A stretch of DNA of 44,868 nt from Bacteroidales bacterium. Its GTDB lineage: Bacteria > Bacteroidota > Bacteroidia > Bacteroidales > UBA10428. The first letter of the stretch is position 1. The number at the start of each line of letters is the position of its first letter. The stretch lies in contig JAFGVA010000137.1 of the NCBI GenBank assembly GCA_016938235.1, positions 1-44,868 on the forward strand. Direction: 5' to 3'. The notes under the pieces were generated by a model. The model saw only the letters and a list, made by a program, of their open reading frames with translations. It was not told the origin of the DNA and searched no databases. Positions 16,563 through 25,207 of the stretch are shown piece after piece. The translations under genes were made by a program, and so were the position numbers.

Positions 16563-18818
16563 TTAAACCGTTTTATTGTTGTTCTTTTTTCTGTATGCCA
16601 GTATTAAAATAACAGGCAACAGGGTTAAGGCTCCCAGACCTGAACTAACCATACTGATTGCGATTAGTAAACCAAAATTCTTGAGTGGTACTATGTGTGA
16701 CAATACCAGTACTAAAAATCCAGCAGCAACAGAAAGCACATTAATGATAATAGCATTTCCTTTGGCCATAATGGTTTCTTTAATGGCTTTTTCTGTATCT
16801 CCGAATTCTTTCATGTGTGTATTATAACCTGTAATTAAGTGTATGGAATAGTCTATTCCGATACCCATTGCAACGCTTCCAACAAGTACGGTTGCAATAT
16901 CGAGCGGTATGCCCGTAAATCCCATAAAACCAAGTAGAAACAATACGGTTGCAATAATTGGAATGGTTGCAAAAACACCTTCTGACAAAGAGCGCATAAT
17001 AATTGCTACTATCAGAAATACCAGTATGATTGCTATTATTAAACTGCTGTACTGACTTTTTACCAGGCTGTCGTTTAATTTAACATATAGTGGGGGTATG
17101 CCTGTGAAGTTTATTTTGTAATTTTCACCGGGGTTTTCTTCAATAAATTTGTTCATTTTATTGGTGAAATTGTCAATTTCATCTGTTTCAATAGAAGCAA
17201 ATTTTGACTGTATTATCCCTTTGTCCAGGTTGTAAGAAACAAGCTGCTCCATAATATCCTGGCCATCAAGTAAAAACCACAATTGTTCTATTTTAGTTTT
17301 ATCGTCAGGAATTTTTTCGCCTTCTCCCATGGCATAGTTCATTTGTTCTACCAAATCGGCAACCGACTGTGCCGAATGAATATTAGGATCCTGTTTTATG
17401 AATTCTTCGGTTTTTATCATCATCTTCAAGACTTCCGGTTCTTGTATGTCACCTTCAAATTCAACAAAAACAGGCAGGGAGCCACCAAACTTTTTCTGCA
17501 TAATATTTTCCGAAATCCGGGTAGGATTGTCTGCTTTAAAATATTCGGTAATGTTTACGCTTGTTTTTATCATGAAAACGCCAACAATACTAAAGGCTAT
17601 TATTATAAGCCATATAGCTAAAACACGTTTAGGGTATTTAAAAAGAATTTTTATTAAAGGCTGAAGGAAACCATGGGTAATTATATCTTTTTTTTCTTTG
17701 TTTGCTTTTTTGTCTTTCTTGTTGTAAAAAGATAATCCGGAAAGGAGAGCCGGTACAAAAAATATGGAAAGTAACAATGCGAATACAATTCCGATTGAAG
17801 TTATAATACCGAAATCCCTGATTATAGAAAGGTACGCACCAAAAATAAACGAAATAAAACCAATAGACGTTGTAAGAGATGCCAGTATTATTGGAACTAT
17901 GGTATAGGCTAAAGCTTTGAGCAAAGCTTTCTTTCTGTCTTTTAACGAAAACAGGTTAATGCTGTTTAATACATGTATTGTATAAGCGCTTCCAATGGCA
18001 AGCAGTGCTACAGGCATTGTATTTGAAATAATAGAGATTTCAAATTTTAAAATAGCCATGAATCCTAATGTCCAGATTACAGTAATGCCAGCTATAAGCA
18101 ATGGTAAAAACATTCCTCTAAGCGACCTGAAACTGACTAGAAGTATAAGAGCAATAATAAGAAAGACAACAGGTATAAGCACCGACATATCAGATACTAT
18201 TAACTCGGTTATATCGGTTAATAAAAAGGGTAATCCGCCAAAATAGAGTGTTTCAGGCAGAGCTAAATTATTCACCCTGTTTTTTATCCTTAAGGCAGCT
18301 AAACGCATGTCGGCATCGTGTAAAAGTTTAAATAGTATAAGGCTTGCAGTGCCATCTGCTGATACAATTGACTCTTTATACATATCTTTTGAATCGATGT
18401 AATTTCTGAGATTGTCGAGCTCTGCTTGTCCCTCGGGTAAATTATATTCGTCAATCAATTTTCCAATCTCAATGCCCCATTCCGAACTTTTAATATCCAG
18501 AATATTTGTCATGCTTGTTACCGAAGACACATCGCTGTCGATACTAAGACTGTCCGTTATCTGTTTGATATGTTTTAATACTTCAGTTTCATAAACATTT
18601 TCTGTTTCCAACACTATCATGCCAATGTTATTGCCGCCATATTGCTTGCCAATATTTTTATATAAGAGTGCAGTCGGGTCATTTTCGGGCAAAGAACTAA
18701 GAATGTCAGCATTTATATGCAAATTTTTAAGCTGGTAACCCAAAAAGAGTGTTAACCCCAGAACAAAAGCAATGATTACCCACCTGAATTTAACAATTCG
18801 CTCTGCTAATTTTTCCAT
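16563..18818 (-). CDS. MMPL/RND-superfamily exporter
   Basis: 751 residues with RND-type internal duplication. TM1 is at about 12-29, a periplasmic domain lies at about 30-205, and five spans at about 208-365. TM7 is at about 398-417, the second periplasmic domain at about 418-588, and the last five spans at about 590-741. The second half carries GIGIDYSIH (D656-Y657), equivalent to the Asp-Tyr proton relay of MmpL proteins. The first half has AIGSAYTIH, with Ala278 replacing the Asp, which I believe is usual in this subfamily. MMPL pumps move lipids or other hydrophobic compounds using proton motive force. It is first in an MMPL-LolA-DUF1302 set with its own promoter and two predicted operators. 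Confidence 0.92.
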   Translation of the reverse strand: MEKLAERIVKFRWVIIAFVLGLTLFLGYQLKNLHINADILSSLPENDPTALLYKNIGKQYGGNNIGMIVLETENVYETEVLKHIKQITDSLSIDSDVSSVTSMTNILDIKSSEWGIEIGKLIDEYNLPEGQAELDNLRNYIDSKDMYKESIVSADGTASLILFKLLHDADMRLAALRIKNRVNNLALPETLYFGGLPFLLTDITELIVSDMSVLIPVVFLIIALILLVSFRSLRGMFLPLLIAGITVIWTLGFMAILKFEISIISNTMPVALLAIGSAYTIHVLNSINLFSLKDRKKALLKALAYTIVPIILASLTTSIGFISFIFGAYLSIIRDFGIITSIGIVFALLLSIFFVPALLSGLSFYNKKDKKANKEKKDIITHGFLQPLIKILFKYPKRVLAIWLIIIAFSIVGVFMIKTSVNITEYFKADNPTRISENIMQKKFGGSLPVFVEFEGDIQEPEVLKMMIKTEEFIKQDPNIHSAQSVADLVEQMNYAMGEGEKIPDDKTKIEQLWFLLDGQDIMEQLVSYNLDKGIIQSKFASIETDEIDNFTNKMNKFIEENPGENYKINFTGIPPLYVKLNDSLVKSQYSSLIIAIILVFLIVAIIMRSLSEGVFATIPIIATVLFLLGFMGFTGIPLDIATVLVGSVAMGIGIDYSIHLITGYNTHMKEFGDTEKAIKETIMAKGNAIIINVLSVAAGFLVLVLSHIVPLKNFGLLIAISMVSSGLGALTLLPVILILAYRKKNNNKTV

Positions 18819-18872
18819 GTTTACATAATAGTTTTAGTGTTCAGTGATTTCAATTAAATAAATGAGAATTAT

Positions 18873-18897
18873 TTGACTATTATAGTTTTTTGGTCAG
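18873..18897. promoter_or_regulatory. Predicted TetR operator, site 1 (MMPL leader)
   Basis: TTGAC (18873-18877), exactly 15 bases, then GTCAG (18893-18897): one mismatch from a perfect TTGAC/GTCAA dyad. The spacer TATTATAGTTTTTTG is close to that of site 2. It lies 55 bp before the MMPL start codon. Confidence 0.65.
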
Positions 18898-18917
18898 ATA
18901 AAGATAAAAAATATGAT

Positions 18918-18942
18918 TTGACTATAATAGTTTTTAAGTCAA
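18918..18942. promoter_or_regulatory. Predicted TetR operator, site 2 (MMPL promoter)
   Basis: TTGACT (18918-18923) and AGTCAA (18937-18942) are perfect inverted arms; the spacing is TTGAC-N15-GTCAA. Site 1 starts 45 bp away. The downstream arm overlaps a minus-strand TAATTTTG box, so a bound repressor would block the MMPL promoter. Confidence 0.7.
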
Positions 18943-18947
18943 AATTA
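18940..18947 (-). promoter_or_regulatory. Candidate -7 box TAATTTTG of the MMPL operon
   Basis: On the minus strand this reads TAATTTTG, an exact TAnnTTTG match. It overlaps operator site 2 exactly as the tetR box overlaps site 3. Transcription from here gives a leader of about 110-115 nt containing operator site 1. Confidence 0.6.
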
Positions 18948-18965
18948 GTTTAAAAAAATGTTAAA

Positions 18966-19550
18966 TTATTTCTGCATGCCTCTGAGACTAACGGTAATCA
19001 TTGTAACTAGTTCGTCTATTGTGCTTTCGTATTCGGAATATTTATTTTGCAGATAAAGCGGGAACTCAATGCTGGATAAAAGCATCATTACCACATTCAC
19101 GGTAGATTTCATGTTGTTGATGGTCAGATGCCCGTCCTTTTCACCTTTCGTAAATAGCCAGAGTAGTTGTTTATATTCATAAGCTGCAAAATCATCCCTC
19201 ACATCCTTTACAAAATTATATTTTTCAAAAAAATCAGCTTTCAGAGTTTCGTGGTAGTTTACTGCGGTACTTAATAATTTTAAACGTGTAAGGAAGTATT
19301 GTTTAATAATGGTCATGTAATCTTCATTGCTGCTGATAATCTTTGAAAGTTCGGTTTTAACATTATCGAGTTCTTTTTTGAGCACCTCTCTGAAAAGCTC
19401 TTCTTTACTTCTAAAATAATAATAGATTACGCCTTTTGCTTTATGAATGTTTTTAGCAATCTCATCCATAGTGGTTTTATGAAAACCATATTTCGAGAAA
19501 AATTTGGTAGCTGAATCAACTATTAAATCTTTAACGTCGATCTCTGGCAT
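18966..19550 (-). CDS. TetR family transcriptional repressor
   Basis: 194 residues from the ATG at 19550 (MPEIDVKDLI). The N-terminal helix-turn-helix is at about 6-52: DSATKFFSKYGFHKTTMDEI then AKNIHKAKGVIYYYFRSKEE, the standard TetR_N pattern. The C-terminal ligand domain is unspecific. A TTG start at 19589 would put the operator and promoter box inside the coding region, so it is rejected. The gene lies directly upstream of the MMPL operon on the same strand, 147 bp away. The same TTGAC-N15-GTCA dyad occurs in both leaders, so it probably represses itself and the exporter until a hydrophobic ligand binds. Confidence 0.92.
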   Translation of the reverse strand: MPEIDVKDLIVDSATKFFSKYGFHKTTMDEIAKNIHKAKGVIYYYFRSKEELFREVLKKELDNVKTELSKIISSNEDYMTIIKQYFLTRLKLLSTAVNYHETLKADFFEKYNFVKDVRDDFAAYEYKQLLWLFTKGEKDGHLTINNMKSTVNVVMMLLSSIEFPLYLQNKYSEYESTIDELVTMITVSLRGMQK

Positions 19551-19555
19551 GGGCG

Positions 19556-19580
19556 TTGACTTTTTTTGATAATTAGTCAA
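19556..19580. promoter_or_regulatory. Predicted TetR operator, site 3 (tetR leader)
   Basis: TTGAC (19556-19560), N15, GTCAA (19576-19580) is a perfect 5-bp dyad with the same spacing as sites 1 and 2. On the plus strand the right arm continues AATTAG exactly as in site 2. It ends 5 bp before the tetR ATG, overlapping the tetR promoter box. Confidence 0.7.
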
Positions 19581-19585
19581 AATTA
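19578..19585 (-). promoter_or_regulatory. Candidate -7 box TAATTTTG of tetR
   Basis: Exact TAnnTTTG match on the minus strand, 27 bp upstream of the ATG at 19550, giving a leader of about 20 nt. It overlaps operator site 3. Confidence 0.6.
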
Positions 19586-19725
19586 GCAATTTATCGCTTA
19601 TTATGTTTTAAAATAGAATATAATTACTTTAAAATACCAGTGTTAATTGCCTTTGGTAATTCTGTTAAAAAATGGCAATTATTTCCATAATAAAAAAAGT
19701 GAAGAGGAGTTTGGGCGTTAAACGG

Positions 19726-22700
19726 TTATTTTTTCAAAGGAATGGTGAAACTAAAATTGGATCCTTTATTTATTTCGCTCTCAACTGTTAATTCGCCTTT
19801 GTTTTTTGTTACAAACTCTTTGCAGATTAAAAGTCCCAGTCCGGTGCCAGTTTCGCCACGAGTGCCTAAGTCTGAGTTTGATTCGCCAATAATAAATAAT
19901 GAGTTCAGTTTTTCTTTGCTCATTCCAATTCCTGTATCATTTATGGAAAGCTTCGCAAAATCACCTCTAATTACAACTGTAATTGTAATTTGGCCTTTTT
20001 CAATAAATTTTACAGCATTTGACAATAAGTTTCTGATTACGGTGTGTGTCATATTTTTATCGGCATAAACAATAATATCCTCCGGCACATCAAGGTTGAG
20101 TTTAATGCCTTTCTCTTCAAATCGTGTTTCCTCGAGCAATATATTAGTCCGAATTACTTCAAATAAACTGAATTCTTCAGGTTCATATTTTATGGCTCCG
20201 GTTTGTGAACGAGACCATTGCAGAAGATTTTCTAATAGTTTATAAACCGAATCTGAAGATGTATATATTGAATCGACTAAAATTTTAAGTCTTTCTTTGG
20301 GGATTGTATCAAATTTTTTGGAAAGTATTTCACTTATACCTAATATGGAGTTAAAAGGGTTTTTTAAATCATGAGCTAAAATGGTGAAAAATTTATCCTT
20401 AGTTGCATTTAATATCAATAAAGATTCATTTTTCTCTTTTATTTCCTTGGTTCTTTCAGCAACTGTTTGCTCAAGCTGTAATTTTTGACTGTGCAAAGAA
20501 CTAAGCTTAAAAAGATAAAATACAATAAATAGGGTAATAAATATTAGTGCAACTAAAATTTTAAAACCCAGAGTCTGCCACCAGGGAGGCAGAATTGTTA
20601 TTTCAACGAATGAACCTTCCTCGTTCCAGATATTATCCTGATTAGATGCTTTTACTCTAAAAATATATTGGCCGGGATCCAGATTTGTATAGGTTACTTC
20701 GCGCCTGGTTCCACAATAAACCCAATCCTTATCAAAACCTTCCATAATATAGGCATATTGTTTTTTATCAGATTGAGTAAAGCTTAATGAAGCATATTCA
20801 AAAGTAATTACTAAGGCTTGTTTGTGGTCTAAAACAATTTCATGTGTTTGAATAATGCTTTTCTCAAGTGGGGAATTTATATCAGTATGACTCACTGACT
20901 TATTTGAAAGTTTGAAATTTGTAATATAAACGGTGGGAAGGTTTTTATTATCGATAATACTATCCGGATCAAAATAAACAACTCCGTTATTACCTCCAAA
21001 ATAAAGAGAACCTTTATTGTCTTTGGAGCAAGCTCTTGGATAGTATTCGTTTGAAGGCAGGCCATCGTTAATGTCGTAATTCCGAAAACTTTCGGTATTT
21101 AGGTCAAATTTAGCAATCCCCATGTTGGTACTTATCCATAAACAGCCATTTTTGTCCTCTAAAATGCCTTTTATAACGTTATTCGGCAAGCCGTCTTTCT
21201 GGAAATATGACTTGAAAGACTTGGTTTCTCTTATAAAAAGATTCAATCCTTCGTTGGTGCCAATCCATAGGTTTTTATTTGAATCCTCGAAAAGGCAATT
21301 TATGAAATTGTTGCTTAAGCTACTATTGTCTTCCGGGATATGAAAGAAATTGGTGAATTTCTCATTTTCAGTATCCAGCCAGCTTAATCCATAGGATGAG
21401 CCGGCCCATATATTGCCCTGGTAATCGCATAAAACATCAAATAACCAGTCGTTAACTAGCCCAACCTCATTATTGATTTTGTTTTGTTTGTAATGCTTAA
21501 AAGAACCCGACTTTGGGTCAAATTTATCCAATCCGTAACCATGAGTTGCTAACCAAAAAATACCTTCATTGTCTTCAGTTATGGCTCTTATGTCTTTCAC
21601 TACTGCACTTTCCGAATTGTTTGATTGGTTAAAAAAAGCAGTAAAGTTTTTCTCTTGACTGTTGTACTTCTGTAATCCTCCAAAGTAGGTTCCAACCCAT
21701 ATATTTCTCAGGCGATCTTCATAAAGCATCAACACGGAACCGGCTCCCAGGCTTTTATTATTCACAGGTATGTTATCGAATTGGTAAATTTCATTTTTCA
21801 TGAAATCAATTTTATCTATACCGGCGTTGTATAAACCAACCCAAAGTTTGCCTTTGCTATCTGCCAATAAAGAACTTACAATGTTCTTTGAAAGTTTAAA
21901 CTCGTAATCGGAGGAGGTATTAATTGTTTTAAATTTTTTCTTTACCAGCGAAACATTTACCCCTCCTTTAGCCGATAATACCCAGTAATTGCCATCTTTA
22001 TCCTGAAGTATCGACACAATACCCGAGCTTATTAAGCTGTTTTTATCTTGTTCATTGTAATAATAATAATGGAAAATACCTTTTTCTCTGTCATACAATT
22101 TCAAGCTGTTGCTGGCACCCACCCAAATATTATTTTCTTTGTCTTTGTATATAATGTTTATGAAATCTTCGTAAGTGTCGTAATTAAATGATCGAACTAA
22201 TTCTTTCGTATTTTTATTGTACCAGAAAAGCCCGCCTCCCTGGCTGCTTATCCAGAATTTATCATCATCTTCTACAATATTATTATAAGGATATTCAACT
22301 TGAGGGTTATAGATTGTTTTAATTAATTTTATTTCAGAATTAAACAGGTATATGCTATCAGACAATGCCCACAGATTGTTTTCGCTATCGAAAAACAGAA
22401 ACTTTATTTCGCTTTCGAGCATTAACAATTCACGCAATCTGCCTTTCTTTTTGTCGAACTCAAGTAATTTGCCGTTTTGTAAACCAAAAAACAATTTCTG
22501 ATTTTTGTTCTCGGCTATAGATGAGATATGGTTTGATTCATGGCCAAAGTCACCTTCAACAAAATAAAAATTCGAAAAGGAATCAAATTCGGAATTATAA
22601 AGACAGAGTCCCTGGTGAGTGCCTATCCAGAGATTACCATCACTATCGGTAAATAATTTGGAAATGTAATTATGAGAGAGGCTGGTTGAATCATTATTCT

Positions 22701-22917
22701 TTTTTCGGTAAACTTTAAAATTATAACTATCAAAGCGATTTAGGCCATCTTCGGTACCGATCCAAATAAAACCTTTCTTGTCTTGCGCAATATTAATTAC
22801 CTCACTGCTCGACAAACCATCTTCGGTAGTATAATGTAAAAAAGAAAGTTCTTTTCTCCCCTGGCAAAAAACAAGAACAGGTATAGCCAAAACTATAATC
22901 AGAAGGCACCTTTTCAT
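19726..22917 (-). CDS. Sensor histidine kinase with Reg_prop beta-propellers and Y_Y_Y domain
   Basis: 1063 residues from the ATG at 22917 (MKRCLLIIVLAIPVLVFCQG, signal peptide). About 14 Reg_prop repeats (such as GFIWIGTEDGLNRFD and GNLWIGTHQGLCLY) form a two-propeller periplasmic sensor to about residue 660. The Y_Y_Y domain follows (about 690-750), then a membrane span (about 765-785), a coiled coil, HisKA with phospho-acceptor at about H849 (LAHDLKNPFNSILG) and HATPase (NLLSNAVKF, DTGIGMS, GTGLGLLICK). Unlike the hybrid two-component systems of Bacteroides, it ends after the ATPase with no receiver or AraC domain. No response regulator lies next to it. A GTG start at 22938 is possible. 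Confidence 0.9.
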   Translation of the reverse strand: MKRCLLIIVLAIPVLVFCQGRKELSFLHYTTEDGLSSSEVINIAQDKKGFIWIGTEDGLNRFDSYNFKVYRKKNNDSTSLSHNYISKLFTDSDGNLWIGTHQGLCLYNSEFDSFSNFYFVEGDFGHESNHISSIAENKNQKLFFGLQNGKLLEFDKKKGRLRELLMLESEIKFLFFDSENNLWALSDSIYLFNSEIKLIKTIYNPQVEYPYNNIVEDDDKFWISSQGGGLFWYNKNTKELVRSFNYDTYEDFINIIYKDKENNIWVGASNSLKLYDREKGIFHYYYYNEQDKNSLISSGIVSILQDKDGNYWVLSAKGGVNVSLVKKKFKTINTSSDYEFKLSKNIVSSLLADSKGKLWVGLYNAGIDKIDFMKNEIYQFDNIPVNNKSLGAGSVLMLYEDRLRNIWVGTYFGGLQKYNSQEKNFTAFFNQSNNSESAVVKDIRAITEDNEGIFWLATHGYGLDKFDPKSGSFKHYKQNKINNEVGLVNDWLFDVLCDYQGNIWAGSSYGLSWLDTENEKFTNFFHIPEDNSSLSNNFINCLFEDSNKNLWIGTNEGLNLFIRETKSFKSYFQKDGLPNNVIKGILEDKNGCLWISTNMGIAKFDLNTESFRNYDINDGLPSNEYYPRACSKDNKGSLYFGGNNGVVYFDPDSIIDNKNLPTVYITNFKLSNKSVSHTDINSPLEKSIIQTHEIVLDHKQALVITFEYASLSFTQSDKKQYAYIMEGFDKDWVYCGTRREVTYTNLDPGQYIFRVKASNQDNIWNEEGSFVEITILPPWWQTLGFKILVALIFITLFIVFYLFKLSSLHSQKLQLEQTVAERTKEIKEKNESLLILNATKDKFFTILAHDLKNPFNSILGISEILSKKFDTIPKERLKILVDSIYTSSDSVYKLLENLLQWSRSQTGAIKYEPEEFSLFEVIRTNILLEETRFEEKGIKLNLDVPEDIIVYADKNMTHTVIRNLLSNAVKFIEKGQITITVVIRGDFAKLSINDTGIGMSKEKLNSLFIIGESNSDLGTRGETGTGLGLLICKEFVTKNKGELTVESEINKGSNFSFTIPLKK

Positions 22918-23055
22918 CTTAACAACACTAGAAAACACTTACTATCATTCAAAATCATGCTATTATACTCAATTATATTGAAACAGTTGCGATTATATGA
23001 ATGATTTATATCACTAAATATTTTCATTCAGTTGCAAGGGTTCTGAGTTCATATT

Positions 23056-24180
23056 TCAGTTAGCCTTTCTTTTCTTTTTTTTATTTTTTATTAATGATTC
23101 AATATTTCCAACTATTTCTAATCCTGCAATATTTGTGCTGTCAGAGAATATTTCTTTACCCCGTAAGTCAAGAACCTGAAGTTTTAGTTTTGCATCAACA
23201 CTTTCAACTATCCTTCTGTCCATTGAGCCATTTACAGGGGCTTTTAATTCTCCGTAATTTACCCGACTGGCATTGATAAGGAAGGTGTTTTTTTTATCAC
23301 TAATTCTTATTTGTACAGAATTTTCATTAAGCATTTTTATATTAAGCTTGGCTTTTGTATAAGTAGCAAATGGATGTACTTCGTTATTATGATAAAAAAA
23401 ACCGAGATATCCGGTAAAAGAATTCCCCAGCCAGGGAACATTTGCGATAGAAAGCATGAAAGAACTTTCACTGTTATTAAAACTGTTGGTTTGCATCCAA
23501 ATCCATGAGGACGGCATCGATTTTCCCCAGTCTTTTTCGATATACCCATGTCCGTTTTCGAAATTACAGGTTTTGTTGTCCATTGTAAGTGAGCCACTTA
23601 AATTATGCGTAAGACTCACAACACCATGATAACATTGCATAAAGGGCACAAACCTGTACCAGCCCATTATGCCTTTTGTTTTATTATTACGAGGGGTATA
23701 TCTTATATGGTGAGCCATATTTATTTCGCCTTTCACATAAGCACTATCTTTATTAATGTTCAATACTAGTTTGTTGTCGGAGAAATAGTTTGGGCCAATC
23801 TTTACAGCAAATTCTTTCTTAGAAAATGAGAATTCTTCGATAGGGTAGGAGTAATAATAGGTTTGTGCTGTTTTTCCATCAATAATTTGCACAAATGCAT
23901 GTTGTTCCTTTCCGTTTTCAGAAATTGATATACCCGGAATTACACTCAGAATGGAGGAGCCATCGTCAGATACCATCTTAAAATACCATCCTTCGAAATA
24001 GGCTTTTCTTTTAGTGTTACCCTGGAATAAATGTGTGTTCCCCAGTTTCTTCATTTTATAACCAGGCAAGTACTTATGTTCTGCAAAAATTACTTCATGA
24101 TCTATTTCCTGAGCTTTTATAAGAACTGGTGTTAAAAGACAACAAAGAATTAAAATTATAAAACAGCTGGTTTTTCTCAT
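23056..24180 (-). CDS. Exported tocopherol cyclase / CrtC-like family protein
   Basis: 374 residues with a signal peptide (1-23). The motif YFEGWYFKM (61-69), the block GHGYIEKDWGKSMPSSW (210-226) followed by IWMQTN (227-232), and the strand pattern between them match the tocopherol cyclase family, which shares a lipocalin-like double barrel with carotenoid hydratase CrtC and AttH. The plant enzyme closes the chromanol ring of tocopherol. Bacteroidota are not known to make tocopherols, so the bacterial role is open, and export to the periplasm points to a different hydrophobic substrate or a binding function. It ends in a lysine-rich tail (KNKKKKRKAN). It stands alone between the kinase and the next lipoprotein. 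Confidence 0.83.
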   Translation of the reverse strand: MRKTSCFIILILCCLLTPVLIKAQEIDHEVIFAEHKYLPGYKMKKLGNTHLFQGNTKRKAYFEGWYFKMVSDDGSSILSVIPGISISENGKEQHAFVQIIDGKTAQTYYYSYPIEEFSFSKKEFAVKIGPNYFSDNKLVLNINKDSAYVKGEINMAHHIRYTPRNNKTKGIMGWYRFVPFMQCYHGVVSLTHNLSGSLTMDNKTCNFENGHGYIEKDWGKSMPSSWIWMQTNSFNNSESSFMLSIANVPWLGNSFTGYLGFFYHNNEVHPFATYTKAKLNIKMLNENSVQIRISDKKNTFLINASRVNYGELKAPVNGSMDRRIVESVDAKLKLQVLDLRGKEIFSDSTNIAGLEIVGNIESLIKNKKKKRKAN

Positions 24181-24261
24181 AAGTACATGCTTAAATAATA
24201 AAGTATTGAGATATGTTTATGCAGGTTTACAGCAAAAAAAAATATATTTTCTCAGTAATTT

Positions 24262-25104
24262 TTATTGAGCAAAACGCTCAAAAAATTCTTCAGTTCCATT
24301 AATGTCTTGCAATCCCAGTATCCAGCAAACTTCACTGAGATCAGAAAAATCCAGGCCACCGTCTGCAACAGCCTCGTTGTTATACCGGTCTTCCGATCCA
24401 TTATATCTGTTTCCTATATCAACGGCCAATTGCCAGACTTGAAAAAGTTTATCGTTGGTTATTTTATCTTTCCAGCCTGAATAGCCCGGAGTTCGAAAAC
24501 CGGGAGTGCCATTACCTGTTGCATTTCCGTCGGGTATTTTCTGATAATCGGTATGTTCTTTAACAAATTCTAAGCTTTCAGTTGAGGTAACTTCTTCGTT
24601 CCAATTGCTGTGTTGAACAATGTGAATGCGTTCTGAAAGGTTTAAATCAGGGATATCTTTCATAAGCGATTTAACAAGAATAGCTGAAAAGTCCGATTGA
24701 CCTGCTTCTGCTATCCATACATCTCCACCTGATTTTAATGATTTTAGAGCTATAGCTTTTACCTTCTCAGCAGCCGATTCGAAATTGTTATGTGCATCTG
24801 TCCAGTTATTGCCAAATGCAAGCTGAAATAAATCGTTAGGGGGAACATACAATCCCTCTTGTGTGCCATATGTTCCTGCTACAGCATGATATTTTACCCG
24901 GTCGTAATCTGCATGACTTAACAGGGTTATTAATCCTGCAGCAGAATGAAGGTCATCCACATCGGTTTTGCAATCGAAATGCATTAAAATTAAGTCTTTT
25001 TTTATGTTGAATTTTCCCTCTGTTTCAGATTTCTTGTCGGGGTCGCCGGATTTGCATGAAAGGAAGACTATTGCTGATATTAATAGAATAAATATTTTTT
25101 TCAT
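24262..25104 (-). CDS. Lipoprotein with inosine-uridine nucleoside hydrolase-like fold
   Basis: 280 residues. The signal peptide ends in lipobox LSC (lipidated Cys17). The mature N-terminus has LILMHFDCKTDVDDLHSAAG (D44, D48, D50, D51), which resembles the calcium-binding Asp cluster DTDxGxDDAxA of nucleoside hydrolases. The later segments HAVAGTYGTQEGLY, DVWIAEAGQSDFSAILVKSL and HIVQHSNWNEE fit the same fold. The match is by motif only, and the reaction is unproven. The ATG at 25104 gives a proper signal peptide and a 27-bp distance to a TACATTTG box. It is divergent from nudC. Confidence 0.72.
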   Translation of the reverse strand: MKKIFILLISAIVFLSCKSGDPDKKSETEGKFNIKKDLILMHFDCKTDVDDLHSAAGLITLLSHADYDRVKYHAVAGTYGTQEGLYVPPNDLFQLAFGNNWTDAHNNFESAAEKVKAIALKSLKSGGDVWIAEAGQSDFSAILVKSLMKDIPDLNLSERIHIVQHSNWNEEVTSTESLEFVKEHTDYQKIPDGNATGNGTPGFRTPGYSGWKDKITNDKLFQVWQLAVDIGNRYNGSEDRYNNEAVADGGLDFSDLSEVCWILGLQDINGTEEFFERFAQ

Positions 25105-25131
25105 AAGATTACGTTTGTGTAAAGCTTTAAT

Positions 25132-25139
25132 CAAATGTA
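25132..25139 (-). promoter_or_regulatory. Candidate -7 box TACATTTG
   Basis: Exact TAnnTTTG match on the minus strand, 27 bp before the nucleoside hydrolase-like ATG at 25104. Confidence 0.5.
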
Positions 25140-25173
25140 AGAATAACAAATTAAGAATAAGCATTTTTCTGTC

Positions 25174-25181
25174 TATCTTCG
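25174..25181 (+). promoter_or_regulatory. Candidate -7 box TATCTTCG of nudC
   Basis: Seven of eight matches to TAnnTTTG, 26 bp before the ATG at 25208, in the 103-bp divergent spacer. The position mirrors the minus-strand box at 25132-25139. Confidence 0.5.
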
Positions 25182-25207
25182 TGCAACAAAACCCTACATT
25201 ACAAAAC

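Noticed and set aside
16563-18818. Loss of the first-half proton-relay Asp (Ala278) as an inactivating change
   Set aside because: AIGSAY in the first half with GIGIDY in the second is, as far as I know, the common pattern of this exporter subfamily, so it is not evidence of a defect.
19643-19682. TTAATTGCC/GGCAATTAT dyad between the kinase and tetR
   Set aside because: Eight pairs, AT-rich, 22-nt loop and no T-run; too weak to call a terminator.
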